The notes under the pieces are model-generated. The model worked only from the letters and a program-made list of their open reading frames with translations. It did not search any database and was not told the origin of the DNA. Positions 24,880 through 33,400 of a stretch of 64,000 nucleotides of DNA are shown here, in pieces; within the stretch, counting starts at the first letter, position 1; the number at the start of each line of letters is the position of its first letter. This DNA is from Polyangiaceae bacterium (lineage in GTDB: Bacteria; Myxococcota_A; Polyangia; Polyangiales; Polyangiaceae): assembly GCA_020633205.1 (NCBI GenBank), contig JACKEB010000010.1, positions 1,240,001 through 1,304,000 of the forward strand, written 5' to 3'. Made by a program: the position numbers and the translations under genes.

Positions 24880-26274
24880 ATGAAGCATAAAACCCTGATT
24901 TCCTTAGCCTTCTTGGTCCTTACCAGCGGCTGCGGAGACGACGAGCCCATCATCGGCGGCGCTGGCGGTAGCGCTGGTCAATCGACAGGAGGCGCTGCCG
25001 GATCCGCTGGCACCAGCGGCAACGGCGCGAGCTCTGGGAGCGGGGCAACCGGGGGCTCCGCTGGGACCGCTGGGGTCGGAGGGAACAGCGGCGGAGCGGC
25101 CGGAAGCAGCGGAGCGGCCGGAAGCAGCGGAGCGGCCGGAAGCAGCGGAGCGGCCGGAAGCGCGGGTTCCGCGGGTGCTGGAGGAGTCACGAGCGAACCT
25201 CGGTTGTTCGTCTCGGTCACCGACTTCGCCACGGCAACGGAGATCGTGGCCCTCAAGCTGGACGGGACGAAGACGGCAGGCCTCGAACTCAGCGATCCCG
25301 ATAGCGTCGTCTCCGTCTCGGGCAACCGTGCCTTCGCCATCGAGCGCACCACGGCGCTCGTGCATCCCCTCGACGACGACGGAAAGTCCACTGGCACCAT
25401 CGACCTCAGCGGGGCGGTCGCCAACGCATCGAGCCAGAACCCCCACGACGTCGTGATCGCCCAAGGCACGAGCCCGCTGAAGGCTTATGTCCCGCTGTAC
25501 GACAGCGGACACCTTGCGGTGCTCGACTTGGAAGGTGGCACGCTGGTCAAGACCATCGATCTGACGGGCTATGCAGACGCGCTCGACACCGACGGCGGCG
25601 TTGAGCCCGACTACGCCTGGTTTGATTCCTCGAGGAATCGCATTTGGTTTACGCTTGCGCGTATCGACCTGGGCACAATCGTGGCGCCCGACTACCAGCT
25701 TGCTTGCACGAGCAAGAGCCTACTCATGGCCATCGACGTGAGCGACGATAGCATCGTCGATCTCAACGGGTCCGCCGCCGGCGAGGGCCTCGAGCTACTT
25801 CACGTTGGTCCGACATCGGTTCACTACTCCGCCACGGACGACACCCTTTACGTGTTGAGTTCAGGTTGCTTCACGAGCGGAGCGAGTGAACGCAGCGCGC
25901 TCGGCGTCAACGCGATCCAACTCAGCGACTTGAGCCAAACGGAAGCACTCAAGCCAGCGGGAGATGCCTTCTACTCGACGCTGCTGTGGAACCCAGACGC
26001 AGCACTCATTCAGAGCTTCGTCGGCTTCACCGAAGAATGGCACAGCTGGAAGCCCGCCGAGACGACCCTGGGCGCCCTGGTAGCGTTCGTCCCCGGCTCG
26101 ACGACCACCGACGGCAACGGCACGCTGTACGGCGTCGACAGCGTGTCCGACGGCTCAACGACCACGTTCGAGGTCGTCAGTGTGGACGCGACGAACGGCA
26201 CACGCAGCGTGGTCACACAGAACCCATTCGCGACCTCCTTGGCCTACACGAGCGGGTCGACGTATCGGCCCTGA
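24880..26274 (+). CDS. Riboswitch-controlled beta-propeller-like surface lipoprotein
   Basis: A 464-residue lipoprotein with lipobox LTSGC (Cys18) after a short signal. Residues ~27-105 are a Gly/Ala/Ser tether containing four copies of a GSSGAA-type hexapeptide. The mature domain (~108-464) is all-beta in character and has repeated strand patterns typical of YncE/YVTN-like propellers, for example AYVPLYDSGHLAVLDLEGG, followed by VKTIDLTGYAD, and later LYVLSSGCF and LYGVDSVSDGS. The B12 riboswitch upstream implies a role in cobalamin acquisition. In Bacteroides, a beta-propeller lipoprotein (BtuG) captures B12 for the receptor BtuB; this may be an analogue (inference). No btuB or btuCDF is present in the window. 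Two Cys (DYQLACTSK, SSGCF) may form a disulfide. Confidence 0.85.
   Translation: MKHKTLISLAFLVLTSGCGDDEPIIGGAGGSAGQSTGGAAGSAGTSGNGASSGSGATGGSAGTAGVGGNSGGAAGSSGAAGSSGAAGSSGAAGSAGSAGAGGVTSEPRLFVSVTDFATATEIVALKLDGTKTAGLELSDPDSVVSVSGNRAFAIERTTALVHPLDDDGKSTGTIDLSGAVANASSQNPHDVVIAQGTSPLKAYVPLYDSGHLAVLDLEGGTLVKTIDLTGYADALDTDGGVEPDYAWFDSSRNRIWFTLARIDLGTIVAPDYQLACTSKSLLMAIDVSDDSIVDLNGSAAGEGLELLHVGPTSVHYSATDDTLYVLSSGCFTSGASERSALGVNAIQLSDLSQTEALKPAGDAFYSTLLWNPDAALIQSFVGFTEEWHSWKPAETTLGALVAFVPGSTTTDGNGTLYGVDSVSDGSTTTFEVVSVDATNGTRSVVTQNPFATSLAYTSGSTYRP
25091..25161 (+). repeat. Four tandem 18-bp units coding for a GAAGSS-type tether
   Basis: The unit GCGGAGCGGCCGGAAGCA is repeated four times almost perfectly within the tether of the riboswitch-controlled lipoprotein. 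The unit length is a multiple of three, so copy-number change would lengthen or shorten the tether without a frameshift. Confidence 0.85.
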
Positions 26275-26289
26275 CGATCGTCCGCGCAT

Positions 26290-26322
26290 CGCTGGCAGGT
26301 GTTTCCCAACGCCCTGCCAGCG
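26290..26322. terminator. Palindromic element, copy D, between convergent genes
   Basis: CGCTGGCAGG (26290-26299) pairs perfectly with CCTGCCAGCG (26313-26322); the inner TGTT...AACG resembles copies B and C. It lies 15 bases behind the lipoprotein stop and before the convergent sppA 3' end, where it could end transcription from both sides. Confidence 0.55.
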
Positions 26323-26418
26323 AGCAATTCCGTGCGGACATGTTTCTAGCTCGCCGCCCTTCCTCTGCAGCTAGACTTCGCGCCGTTGGCCAGGCTGGTG
26401 AGACCAGCAGCTAACGGT

Positions 26419-28230
26419 TCAATCCCAGGGTCCCTGGGCGTCACACCAGAGCAACAACTCCGGGAACTCTGGGCGTGCGTCGGGAAGACCTCGGGACATC
26501 AGGCCGAGGCCAAGCAAGACCACCTGACGCTCGACCTCCGGAGCCAGTCGCTCGAGCAACCTGGACCGGAACGCGGAGTGAGCGCCCCCCATGGCCAGCG
26601 TGAGCGGAGACGGAATGTGCACTGGTGCAACCGCAAGCACCTCAGCCCGCCCAGCCTTCGGCCCAACACGTTGCCGCACAGATTCGATGGCACGATCGAG
26701 CCCCCCAAGCGTGTCAACCAGTCCCCGTTCCTTGGCAGCCGTTGCGCTCCACACGCGCCCCCTGGCGATGGCTTCGGTCTCATCGAAAGCCTTACCTCGC
26801 GCTTCCGCGACGGAGCCGACGAAGCGCCGATAGCCCGCATCGATCAGGCTCTCGAAGCGCGCGCGCTCGCTCTCGCTGAAAGGACGAAACGGGGACAGCA
26901 TGCCAGCGTGTGCGCCGCGGGACTCCCGCTGCAAACTCACCCCGAGACGGGACGCCAAGCGCTCGACGATCAAGCGTGCCGCGACCACACCAATCGAGCC
27001 GGTGATCGTCGATGGCTGAGCGATGACTTCCTGGCCGCCGAGGGCGATCATGTAGCCACCACTGGCGGCGATGTTGCCCATGTAAGCCACCACCGGTTTG
27101 CCAACACCAAGCTTCCTCACTGCCCTGAGAATGCGATCTGAAGCGAGCGCGCTGCCACCTCGTGAGTCGATGTGCACAACGACTCCGAGCGCCTTAGGGT
27201 CATCGCCCACTTCCTCGAGGATCTCTCGGAAGTCATCATCAACAACGAACTCACCGAGTTGAGGTGCCCCAGGACTCTTGCCCACGATAGCTCCTCGCAT
27301 CTCCACGACTGCGATGTAGGGCCGGCGCAAGAAAGGTCGAAACGCCAGGCGCCGCCGCCTCGCGTAGCCCGCGACGGAAGTCAGGCGCGCGTTGCCCGCG
27401 TCGGAACCCGATGGAAGCTCTAGGGTTTCGCTCGCGAGAATCTTCAGTAGCGCGTCGTCATCGACCACCCCATCCACCAGCCCGACGCGCGCGGCGTCGT
27501 CCGCGTCATATGGCGCTCCGTCAACCCACTCACGGGCCCGGTCTGTGTCAACTCCCCTCCCTTTCGCCAGGGCGTCGATGAGCCGCTCGTAGGCGTCGTC
27601 GAGCAGAGCACCGAGTTGCTCCCGTTGGGGCTCACTCATCTCGCTGCGGGTGACGAACTCCATGGCTGTCTTGTACTCCCGCCGCGAGTACACATCGGGC
27701 TCGACCCCGATGCGATCGAGCGTCGACTTGAGGTAGGGCGAGTCGACTGAAAATCCGAGCGGTAATACCCATGTTTCGTGCCCGAGGAAGACTCGATCCG
27801 CCACGGAGGCGACGTACAGCTCGCGGTTACCCGCTCCCAGAGGCAGGTAGGCGATCAGGAGCTTCCCACTCGTGCGCCACGCCTGCAGCACATCGCGCAA
27901 GCTCGTGGCGACCGCGGCGCCGAGGGCAGCGTGACGGAAGCTGAGCACCAACCCGCGCACCCGAGGATCCCGCGCGGCAACCTCCAACGCCTCGCGTAGC
28001 GCGTGAACGGAAACCACCCGTGGACCGCGCTGCCAGAAGCGACGACGAGCGGCGATCTCGACGACGCCACCGTCCAGCTTCAGCGCGAGATAGCCGCCCC
28101 GCGGCGAAGCTGAGCGCGCACGCAGGGCGCGCAGGGGCCACCAAAACAGGAGCCAAAGGTTGACGACACAAGACCAAAGGAAGCGCACGCGCGAAACCTT
28201 CGCCTTTCGCCTTGCGCCGTCAATCGGCAA
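26419..28230 (-). CDS. sppA: Signal peptide peptidase SppA, long (67K) type
   Basis: Membrane-bound Ser/Lys protease that degrades cleaved signal peptides. A single N-terminal membrane helix (~17-36) is followed by two tandem SppA/ClpP-fold domains. The N-terminal domain carries the general-base Lys in REYKTAMEF (Lys187) and the C-terminal domain the nucleophile in GNIAASGGYMIAL (Ser390); the ~200-residue separation matches E. coli SppA (K209/S409). TITGSIGVV is also typical. The first codon used here is TTG at 28230; a GTG at 28188 with GAAGG 8 bases upstream is an equally good start and gives a protein beginning just before the membrane helix. It follows the K+ channel gene by 36 bases. Confidence 0.92.
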   Translation of the reverse strand: MPIDGARRKAKVSRVRFLWSCVVNLWLLFWWPLRALRARSASPRGGYLALKLDGGVVEIAARRRFWQRGPRVVSVHALREALEVAARDPRVRGLVLSFRHAALGAAVATSLRDVLQAWRTSGKLLIAYLPLGAGNRELYVASVADRVFLGHETWVLPLGFSVDSPYLKSTLDRIGVEPDVYSRREYKTAMEFVTRSEMSEPQREQLGALLDDAYERLIDALAKGRGVDTDRAREWVDGAPYDADDAARVGLVDGVVDDDALLKILASETLELPSGSDAGNARLTSVAGYARRRRLAFRPFLRRPYIAVVEMRGAIVGKSPGAPQLGEFVVDDDFREILEEVGDDPKALGVVVHIDSRGGSALASDRILRAVRKLGVGKPVVAYMGNIAASGGYMIALGGQEVIAQPSTITGSIGVVAARLIVERLASRLGVSLQRESRGAHAGMLSPFRPFSESERARFESLIDAGYRRFVGSVAEARGKAFDETEAIARGRVWSATAAKERGLVDTLGGLDRAIESVRQRVGPKAGRAEVLAVAPVHIPSPLTLAMGGAHSAFRSRLLERLAPEVERQVVLLGLGLMSRGLPDARPEFPELLLWCDAQGPWD

Positions 28231-28266
28231 CCAGCGCAGTCCTGATTGGTTCGGCGAATCTGCCGG

Positions 28267-29304
28267 CTAGAGACTCAGTCGCGTCGGGCCAATGCTGATC
28301 AGTGCGTCGCCCGGCTCCACGGGAAACTCCTGCCCCGGATTGAGCAAGGTCTCCCCTTTTCGAAGCAGGCCCACAGGGAGGTGCCCCTGTTTGACGCAAC
28401 GCTCGCTCAATGTCGAGAATCGCCCCTCCCCCTTTGCAGGCGTCAGATAAAGCTGCTGCCCGTGGGAGTTGCTGGTCAGCTCGTGGAGCAGCTCCTGCAC
28501 CCCAGGGTTCAGGAGTTCGTGAGAGATGAAGTGGGCGTCGAAGCGTGAGGTGCACACGATCGAGTCGCACCCCGCCTTACGCAGCAGCTCTTGCGTCGCA
28601 AAATCGACGCATTCGACCACGGTGTGGACTCCGGCGGTGCGCGCCTCGACCGCCAGTGTGATCGCGACGCTCAGGTTGTCCGAGTGTGGATCTCCGGGGT
28701 TCTTCGCCAAGATGATGGCGTAGTGCGCCTCGTCGAGACTCGCGCGAGACAGTGTCTCGTCTCGAGTTGGATTTCCGCGTACGAAATGCACGTGGCGCTC
28801 CACGAGCTCGACTGGCAGTTCCGGAAGCTCTTCGTCGACGAGCACCACCTCGCGCAACGCACCGAACTTGGTGTCAGCGCGCAGCTCGGAGAGCAGCCGC
28901 TCGAACTTCGCGAGCCCGGGAAAGTTGAAGACAACCAGATGGTCTTGCAGCTTGTGAGAGCTCATTCCTCGCACCTCCTTGGTCTTCGCCTCGACGAGCG
29001 CGCTTGCCGCTAGAGACAGCACATAGCCGAGCAGGCCAATGCCGAAGAACATCAGCGGTACCGCGACGAAGAACCTCCCCTCCCAAGTGGAGGGATAGTA
29101 ATCGCCGTAGCCAACAGTGGTTACGGTCACGAACGAGTACCAGAACGCGTCGCCCCAACCGAGGTCGGGCTTGTTTGGCAACTCGAAAAATAGGAAGCCC
29201 GTTGCGCCGTAGAGCAGCACGGCGACGATCAAGACCCCCACACGAAAGGGCGCAGGCGGCGTTCTCAATAACCGCCGGGAAAAAAATCGGAGCAGGATGG
29301 TCAT
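28267..29304 (-). CDS. Potassium channel with RCK (TrkA-N/TrkA-C) domains
   Basis: A 345-residue K+ channel subunit. Two membrane helices flank the pore, with the selectivity filter TVGYGD at residues 63-68. The cytoplasmic part is an RCK module (Rossmann-like from ~residue 120, HLVVFNFPG... with a weak GxGxxG) and a C-terminal TrkA-C-like subdomain ending EFPVEPGDALISIGP. This is the MthK/Kch-type architecture, gated by ligand or Ca2+ in known members; the ligand here is unknown. The ATG at 29304 overlaps the stop of the upstream SNase-like gene (ATGA), so it is preferred over a GTG 18 bases earlier. Four subunits would form the channel. Confidence 0.9.
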   Translation of the reverse strand: MTILLRFFSRRLLRTPPAPFRVGVLIVAVLLYGATGFLFFELPNKPDLGWGDAFWYSFVTVTTVGYGDYYPSTWEGRFFVAVPLMFFGIGLLGYVLSLAASALVEAKTKEVRGMSSHKLQDHLVVFNFPGLAKFERLLSELRADTKFGALREVVLVDEELPELPVELVERHVHFVRGNPTRDETLSRASLDEAHYAIILAKNPGDPHSDNLSVAITLAVEARTAGVHTVVECVDFATQELLRKAGCDSIVCTSRFDAHFISHELLNPGVQELLHELTSNSHGQQLYLTPAKGEGRFSTLSERCVKQGHLPVGLLRKGETLLNPGQEFPVEPGDALISIGPTRLSL

Positions 29305-29876
29305 TTCGACTGCCGGCTCCACTCCCGGCTAAGTAGCTCAGCCCGCTTGGCCACGCTCGGCTCGGACCACAAGCCAATACGATCCGCCTTCGCCTTCGCT
29401 TGCTCCTGCAAGTACATGCTCATCGAGCCGAAAGGGTACACGGTGTACACGAGGACCAGACCTCGCCTGACCATGTCGAGCGCGACGTCCTGGTCGTCTA
29501 CGAAGAGTTCAGCCAGGGTGCGCCCGTGGGCATCGGTCGGTGGATCGTGGAGCAGAACTCGAATCGGTTTGTCCTGCAACAGCCGGGAGAGCTCACTCAC
29601 GGCCTCACGACCGAAACGCGAAGTCTCGCCGGGGTCGTTCTTGGGATCGAACGCCTTGATGCCGATGAGTCGCACCGCGACTCGTTGTCCACCCTTGTCA
29701 ACGACGAGCGAATCTCCGTCCACGACCTCGACGAGCCCGACAACGTCCCCCGTTGTGAGACTCGACTCACTGGTCTGTACCTGACGACGGCGCCCTTCCG
29801 CCCCGAAACCAAAGGCAACGGATGCAGCAAGGAGGACCACCACTAGCAGCCAAAACGACCGCGTGCCTCGATCCAC
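29301..29876 (-). CDS. Staphylococcal-nuclease-like (TNase) membrane-anchored protein
   Basis: A 191-residue protein with an N-terminal hydrophobic signal or anchor (~8-24). The SNase fold follows: EVVDGDSLVV (~50-59), VRLIGI with Arg69, DPGETSRFGREA with Glu84, and DAHGRTLAELFV with Arg119; these three are the expected catalytic trio (Arg35/Glu43/Arg87 in S. aureus nuclease). The usual metal-binding Asp after RLIGI is replaced by Lys and an insertion of a few residues lies before Glu84, so nuclease activity is uncertain. The start is GTG. It heads a unit with the K+ channel gene, a combination I cannot explain functionally. Confidence 0.82.
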   Translation of the reverse strand: MDRGTRSFWLLVVVLLAASVAFGFGAEGRRRQVQTSESSLTTGDVVGLVEVVDGDSLVVDKGGQRVAVRLIGIKAFDPKNDPGETSRFGREAVSELSRLLQDKPIRVLLHDPPTDAHGRTLAELFVDDQDVALDMVRRGLVLVYTVYPFGSMSMYLQEQAKAKADRIGLWSEPSVAKRAELLSREWSRQSK

Positions 29877-30198
29877 GGCGGCACGCTAACACACCACAAA
29901 CGACGAACGCGAGCGCCTGCACCCTGCGCAGAGCGGGCTCGACGGCGAAAACGCTCGAGCAGCGCCCAGGGACCTCGAAACGCCGGACCAGGATCCAGCG
30001 GAGTCCATCTGCGGTAGCGCCGGTGGATATGTTTCCGGGGCTACGGGGCTCGCTCGGCTACGGAGCTAGGCGCCAGCGCGATCACACGACGGCCACCCCG
30101 TTCACCCAACGGTCGAGCCAAGGCCGCGCTTCGACTTGGCCGTCGGAAGTCGCAGCGCCGTCCGATTCAGCGGACACCCAACGCCGGCGTCTCACGGC

Positions 30199-30230
30199 GC
30201 AACCGCAATCCGGCGCAACCGCAATCCGGC
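30199..30230. repeat. 16-bp sequence duplicated in tandem
   Basis: GCAACCGCAATCCGGC occurs twice without a spacer (30199-30214 and 30215-30230). Confidence 0.85.
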
Positions 30231-30332
30231 GCAGCTCAGAGTCGGAGCACCTCCCCCCAAACCCCGCCCAACTCGCTCACCTCAGATCATAGATCCGCAC
30301 GGTACCAATCGATGCGCCCGCTCCGGCGACTT

Positions 30333-30426
30333 GGGACACCGCAGCCTCTGGGACGCCGCAGCCTCTGGGACGCCGCAGCCTCTGGGACGCCGCAGCCTCT
30401 GGGACGCCGCAGCCTCTGGGACACGG
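30333..30426. repeat. 17-bp tandem repeat array, five units plus a partial
   Basis: The unit GGGACGCCGCAGCCTCT is present five times from 30333 to 30417 (the first has A for G at one position), with a partial sixth unit to 30426. A 17-base period is not compatible with coding. It is a minisatellite-like array, possibly variable between strains. Confidence 0.92.
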
Positions 30427-30881
30427 TAAGGCACGGCAACTTGGGAAACGCTGCGGGCCAAGACGTCAAGCCGCGTCGAGTTCGCTCACCGTTGAGGCTG
30501 ACGCCCCAACGAACCCGCGCGCGGATCCGCTGACGCAACGCACGCATTGCGAGTTCGCGTCGCGCCTGGCGTGCGAAACCTGAAGCGTGCATCCACCGCG
30601 GCCTGGGGCGCGAACGAACAAGACCTCGAAAACGCCACACCAGTGAACAACGCCCTGCCGGCAGCCTCCCTCAGCTCGCCTATTTTCACGCGCAAAATCA
30701 CACCGACCCGCAGCGGACGCGGGCACGCGTCGCGGCCCAATACGTGCATTCGCCTTCACGGCGCGTGTGGTCCTCACGGCGCCTAATGAAACACGGCGCC
30801 TACCAACGCAGCGAGTCTCAATGCAGTGCTCGCGAGTGCCGTATGGAAAGCTGGGAGCGTGCATGAAAGAGGAGATGAGCT

Positions 30882-31178
30882 ATGCTTGACGAGATGCGGT
30901 GTATCACTCGAACGAGTGCGACCCGCCCGCCCAACACTTCCAGCATGCTGACGTCCCTCGCGTTCTTGCGCGGCGGAGCGTTGGTCGTGTTCGCTTTGTG
31001 TTTGGGCAGCGGTTGCGCAAGCTCTCAGCCCCCCCTACCCAAAGAGCCGCCGCGAGCGATCCAACCTCGTACGGAGAACCAGCCGCCACGTCGGGTGCCG
31101 GAGCACCTCGCTCCGCCGCCAGCGTACGGAAACAAAGTCGTGATGGCGCGTAGCGCTCCCGTCAACGAGACCTACTGA
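30882..31178 (+). CDS. Small proline-rich lipoprotein
   Basis: A 98-residue predicted lipoprotein. The ATG at 30882 has AGAGGAG (30868-30874) 7 bases upstream. This gives a long N-terminal region before the hydrophobic core (ALVVFALCLGSGC, lipobox Cys ~45); an internal ATG at 30945 would give a shorter, more typical signal but lacks a ribosome site. The mature part is about 53 residues, Pro/Arg-rich, without a recognised domain. It stands alone before the kinase gene at 31432. Function unknown. Confidence 0.6.
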   Translation: MLDEMRCITRTSATRPPNTSSMLTSLAFLRGGALVVFALCLGSGCASSQPPLPKEPPRAIQPRTENQPPRRVPEHLAPPPAYGNKVVMARSAPVNETY

Positions 31179-31413
31179 GGCGTTGGCCAGAGTCAGACCG
31201 AGCGGCAACGCGTTCCCGCGCGAAAACTGATCTCAAGGTCAACTTTTCCCAGAAAACCGAGCGGTTTGGCTGAAACCGTGAACGTCGGAGTCAGCGTGCG
31301 ACCTTCATTCCCCTACACGTCGCGAAGCTGTCACTGAGTGATAAGAAAAACGAACGCTCAATCGTAAAACGACCCCTTGGAGGGCGCTCTCGGGCGTGCG
31401 TTCGGGGCAAGCT

Positions 31414-31422
31414 TGATATAAT
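31414..31422 (+). promoter_or_regulatory. Candidate extended -10 promoter element (TGATATAAT)
   Basis: A perfect TATAAT (31417-31422) preceded by TG-N stands out in GC-rich DNA. Transcription would start near 31429, only a few bases before the GTG of the kinase gene, so the message would be almost leaderless. No matching -35 box is obvious. Confidence 0.45.
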
Positions 31423-31431
31423 GAGCAGTTC

Positions 31432-33180
31432 GTGATCGGTAGTGCGCCAGGCCGCGGCTTCGGAGAGGTTCATCCGGGAGATCGCCTCGGTCGCTACGAG
31501 ATTCTTCTCGCAGTGGCTCAGGGTGGGATGGCACGCGTCTGGGCTGCGAAGCAACACGGTCAGCGCGGGTTCAGCAAAGTCGTTGCCATCAAGACCATTT
31601 TGCCGAACCTGGCAGAGGACGAAACGTTCGAGCGCATGTTCCTCGACGAGGCGCGCGTGGCGGCGGGAGTACATCACCCCAACGTCTGCGAGATCTTCGA
31701 CCTCGGTGAAGAAGACGGCGTGCTCTACCTGGCCATGGAGTGGGTCGAGGGAGAGAGCCTCGCGCGGCTGCTCAAGCCAGGCAGCGGCGTTGAGGGCGCA
31801 CTTCCCCAGCGCTTGAACGCGCGCCTGGCAGCGAAGATCATCGCTGAGGCCTGTGGCGGCCTGCATGCCGCGCACGAGCTGACCGACGATCACGGTCAGC
31901 GGCTCGACGTCGTGCACCGGGACGTTTCCCCGCAGAATATCCTCGTGGGGTCCAACGGCTCAGTGAAGGTGATGGACTTCGGCGTCGCCAAGGCGCTGGG
32001 CATGAGCACCGAGACGACGAGCGCCGGTCAAATCAAGGGCAAGGCGCCCTACATGAGCCCCGAGCAAGCGGGCGGTCAAAAGATCGACCGACGTAGCGAC
32101 GTGTTCGCGCTCGGCATCTGCCTGTACGAAGCCACCACCGGCAAGCGCCCATTCAGCGCTCCAGGCGGAAACCAGATCCACATCATCAAGCAGATCCTCA
32201 GCGGGCAGTTCGAGCCGCCCAGTGCGCATGTGCCTGGTTATCCTCAGGAGCTCGAACAGATCATCCTGAAAGCGATGGCGATGGACCCGTTCCACCGCTT
32301 CGCGACTGCGGATCGGATGAAGACGGCGCTCGAAGAATGGCTCGCCCGTTCGGGGCCCGTGATCACGCAGACCCACATCGGCGCGGAACTCCAAGCGCGG
32401 GTCGGTCACATCGTGAGCGAGCGCCAGGAGCACATCAAGCACCTGATGCGCCAGAGCCTGGCGAGGGTAGCTTCGTCTCCCCGCGACAGCTTCCAGAGCG
32501 TCGGCGATCAGTCGGCCTCTGTCCCGAGCTTCATCCGCAATGTGGCGCCGACGTCGACGTCCGGCGCGGAGATCAGCCAGAGCGCCATCTCTACCCCACG
32601 GAAACGTCCGAGCGCGATGGGCACCGTGTTCATGGGTGTGGGGATCGGTCTAGGTGCCTTCCTACTGATCGGCGGCTTGGGTTTTGGCGGGTGGTATCTG
32701 CTCGGCGGCTCCAAAGGCTCCCCAGAGCCTGTGGCGGCGGCCACGGTTGCGCCACCCCCGGTGACTGCTCAGCCTGCCGCCAGCCCAAACCCCGAACCGG
32801 CGCCGCTAAAGGCCAACATCGAGTACATCACGGTCCGCACCGTGCCAGCAGAAGGCGTATCGCTCGAGTTCGAAGGCTCGGTGCTCAAAGTCGGCGTGAA
32901 CCGTGTGCCCCGGCCGCTTCCCGGCAGCACTCGCAAGCTCATCGCACGCGCCGACGGCTACGAGGAGCAGACGCTGAACCTCGACTCCGAGACACCGTCC
33001 ACCGTCGATCTAGTGCTCAGCGCCAAAGCCGCGCCGGCCAAGACCGAAGAGCGTGCCCCGGCCAAGACTGAAGAGCCGGCCGCGCCCCGTGAGGAGCCGA
33101 AGCCTGCGGCTAAGCCGGAAAAGCCAGCTGAGAAGCCGAAACCGGCGCCAGTCGACATCCCGGACAACCCATTCGACTGA
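31432..33180 (+). CDS. Transmembrane Ser/Thr protein kinase with PEGA-like extracytoplasmic domain
   Basis: A 582-residue kinase. Catalytic domain ~20-310: a loop reading AVAQGGMARVW, VAIKTI (Lys54), the catalytic loop VVHRDVSPQNI (HRD 162-164; Ser replaces the usual Lys of HRDLKPxN, as in many myxobacterial kinases), DFG (182-184) and MSPEQ. A linker leads to a transmembrane helix (~400-425, Gly-rich, followed by WYLLGG). The outer part has a Pro-rich hinge, a PEGA-like beta domain (EYITVRTVPAEGVSLEFEG...) and an Ala/Pro/Lys/Glu-rich tail. The start is GTG 31432. It precedes a TPR/PEGA-like protein and a lipoprotein, perhaps an envelope-sensing cluster. Confidence 0.88.
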   Translation: MIGSAPGRGFGEVHPGDRLGRYEILLAVAQGGMARVWAAKQHGQRGFSKVVAIKTILPNLAEDETFERMFLDEARVAAGVHHPNVCEIFDLGEEDGVLYLAMEWVEGESLARLLKPGSGVEGALPQRLNARLAAKIIAEACGGLHAAHELTDDHGQRLDVVHRDVSPQNILVGSNGSVKVMDFGVAKALGMSTETTSAGQIKGKAPYMSPEQAGGQKIDRRSDVFALGICLYEATTGKRPFSAPGGNQIHIIKQILSGQFEPPSAHVPGYPQELEQIILKAMAMDPFHRFATADRMKTALEEWLARSGPVITQTHIGAELQARVGHIVSERQEHIKHLMRQSLARVASSPRDSFQSVGDQSASVPSFIRNVAPTSTSGAEISQSAISTPRKRPSAMGTVFMGVGIGLGAFLLIGGLGFGGWYLLGGSKGSPEPVAAATVAPPPVTAQPAASPNPEPAPLKANIEYITVRTVPAEGVSLEFEGSVLKVGVNRVPRPLPGSTRKLIARADGYEEQTLNLDSETPSTVDLVLSAKAAPAKTEERAPAKTEEPAAPREEPKPAAKPEKPAEKPKPAPVDIPDNPFD

Positions 33181-33400
33181 ACTCCGGCTCCTGGCGGGAG
33201 CTGGGTGACAAAGGTCGCGTCGAACGGCCGGGGTCAATGGGGACAAAAGCGCTCTGGGGCGGTGCCGACACGGGCCGCGCTCGCGCCGACGGGCGGCTAC
33301 GAACGCTACGTCATTGCTGCAATCTTGAAGAACGACGCGTAGTAAGACGATGATTGAGGAGTTACGCCACACCGGCGTGAGCAGGAAGTAGGACAAGCGG

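Larger units (their letters stand above)
29877..30881. other. About 1 kb without a convincing gene
   Basis: Several short open frames exist on both strands, but none has a recognisable domain, signal peptide or ribosome site, and the tandem repeats inside shift frame. It holds a 16-bp duplication (30199-30230) and a 17-bp tandem array (30333-30426). The far end must contain the promoter of the small lipoprotein gene, and the near end that of the SNase-like gene. Confidence 0.55.

Noticed and set aside
29822..30292. A 156-codon plus-strand frame in the gene-poor kilobase
   Set aside because: It begins inside the SNase-like gene on the other strand, has no ribosome site or domain, and runs through repeats.
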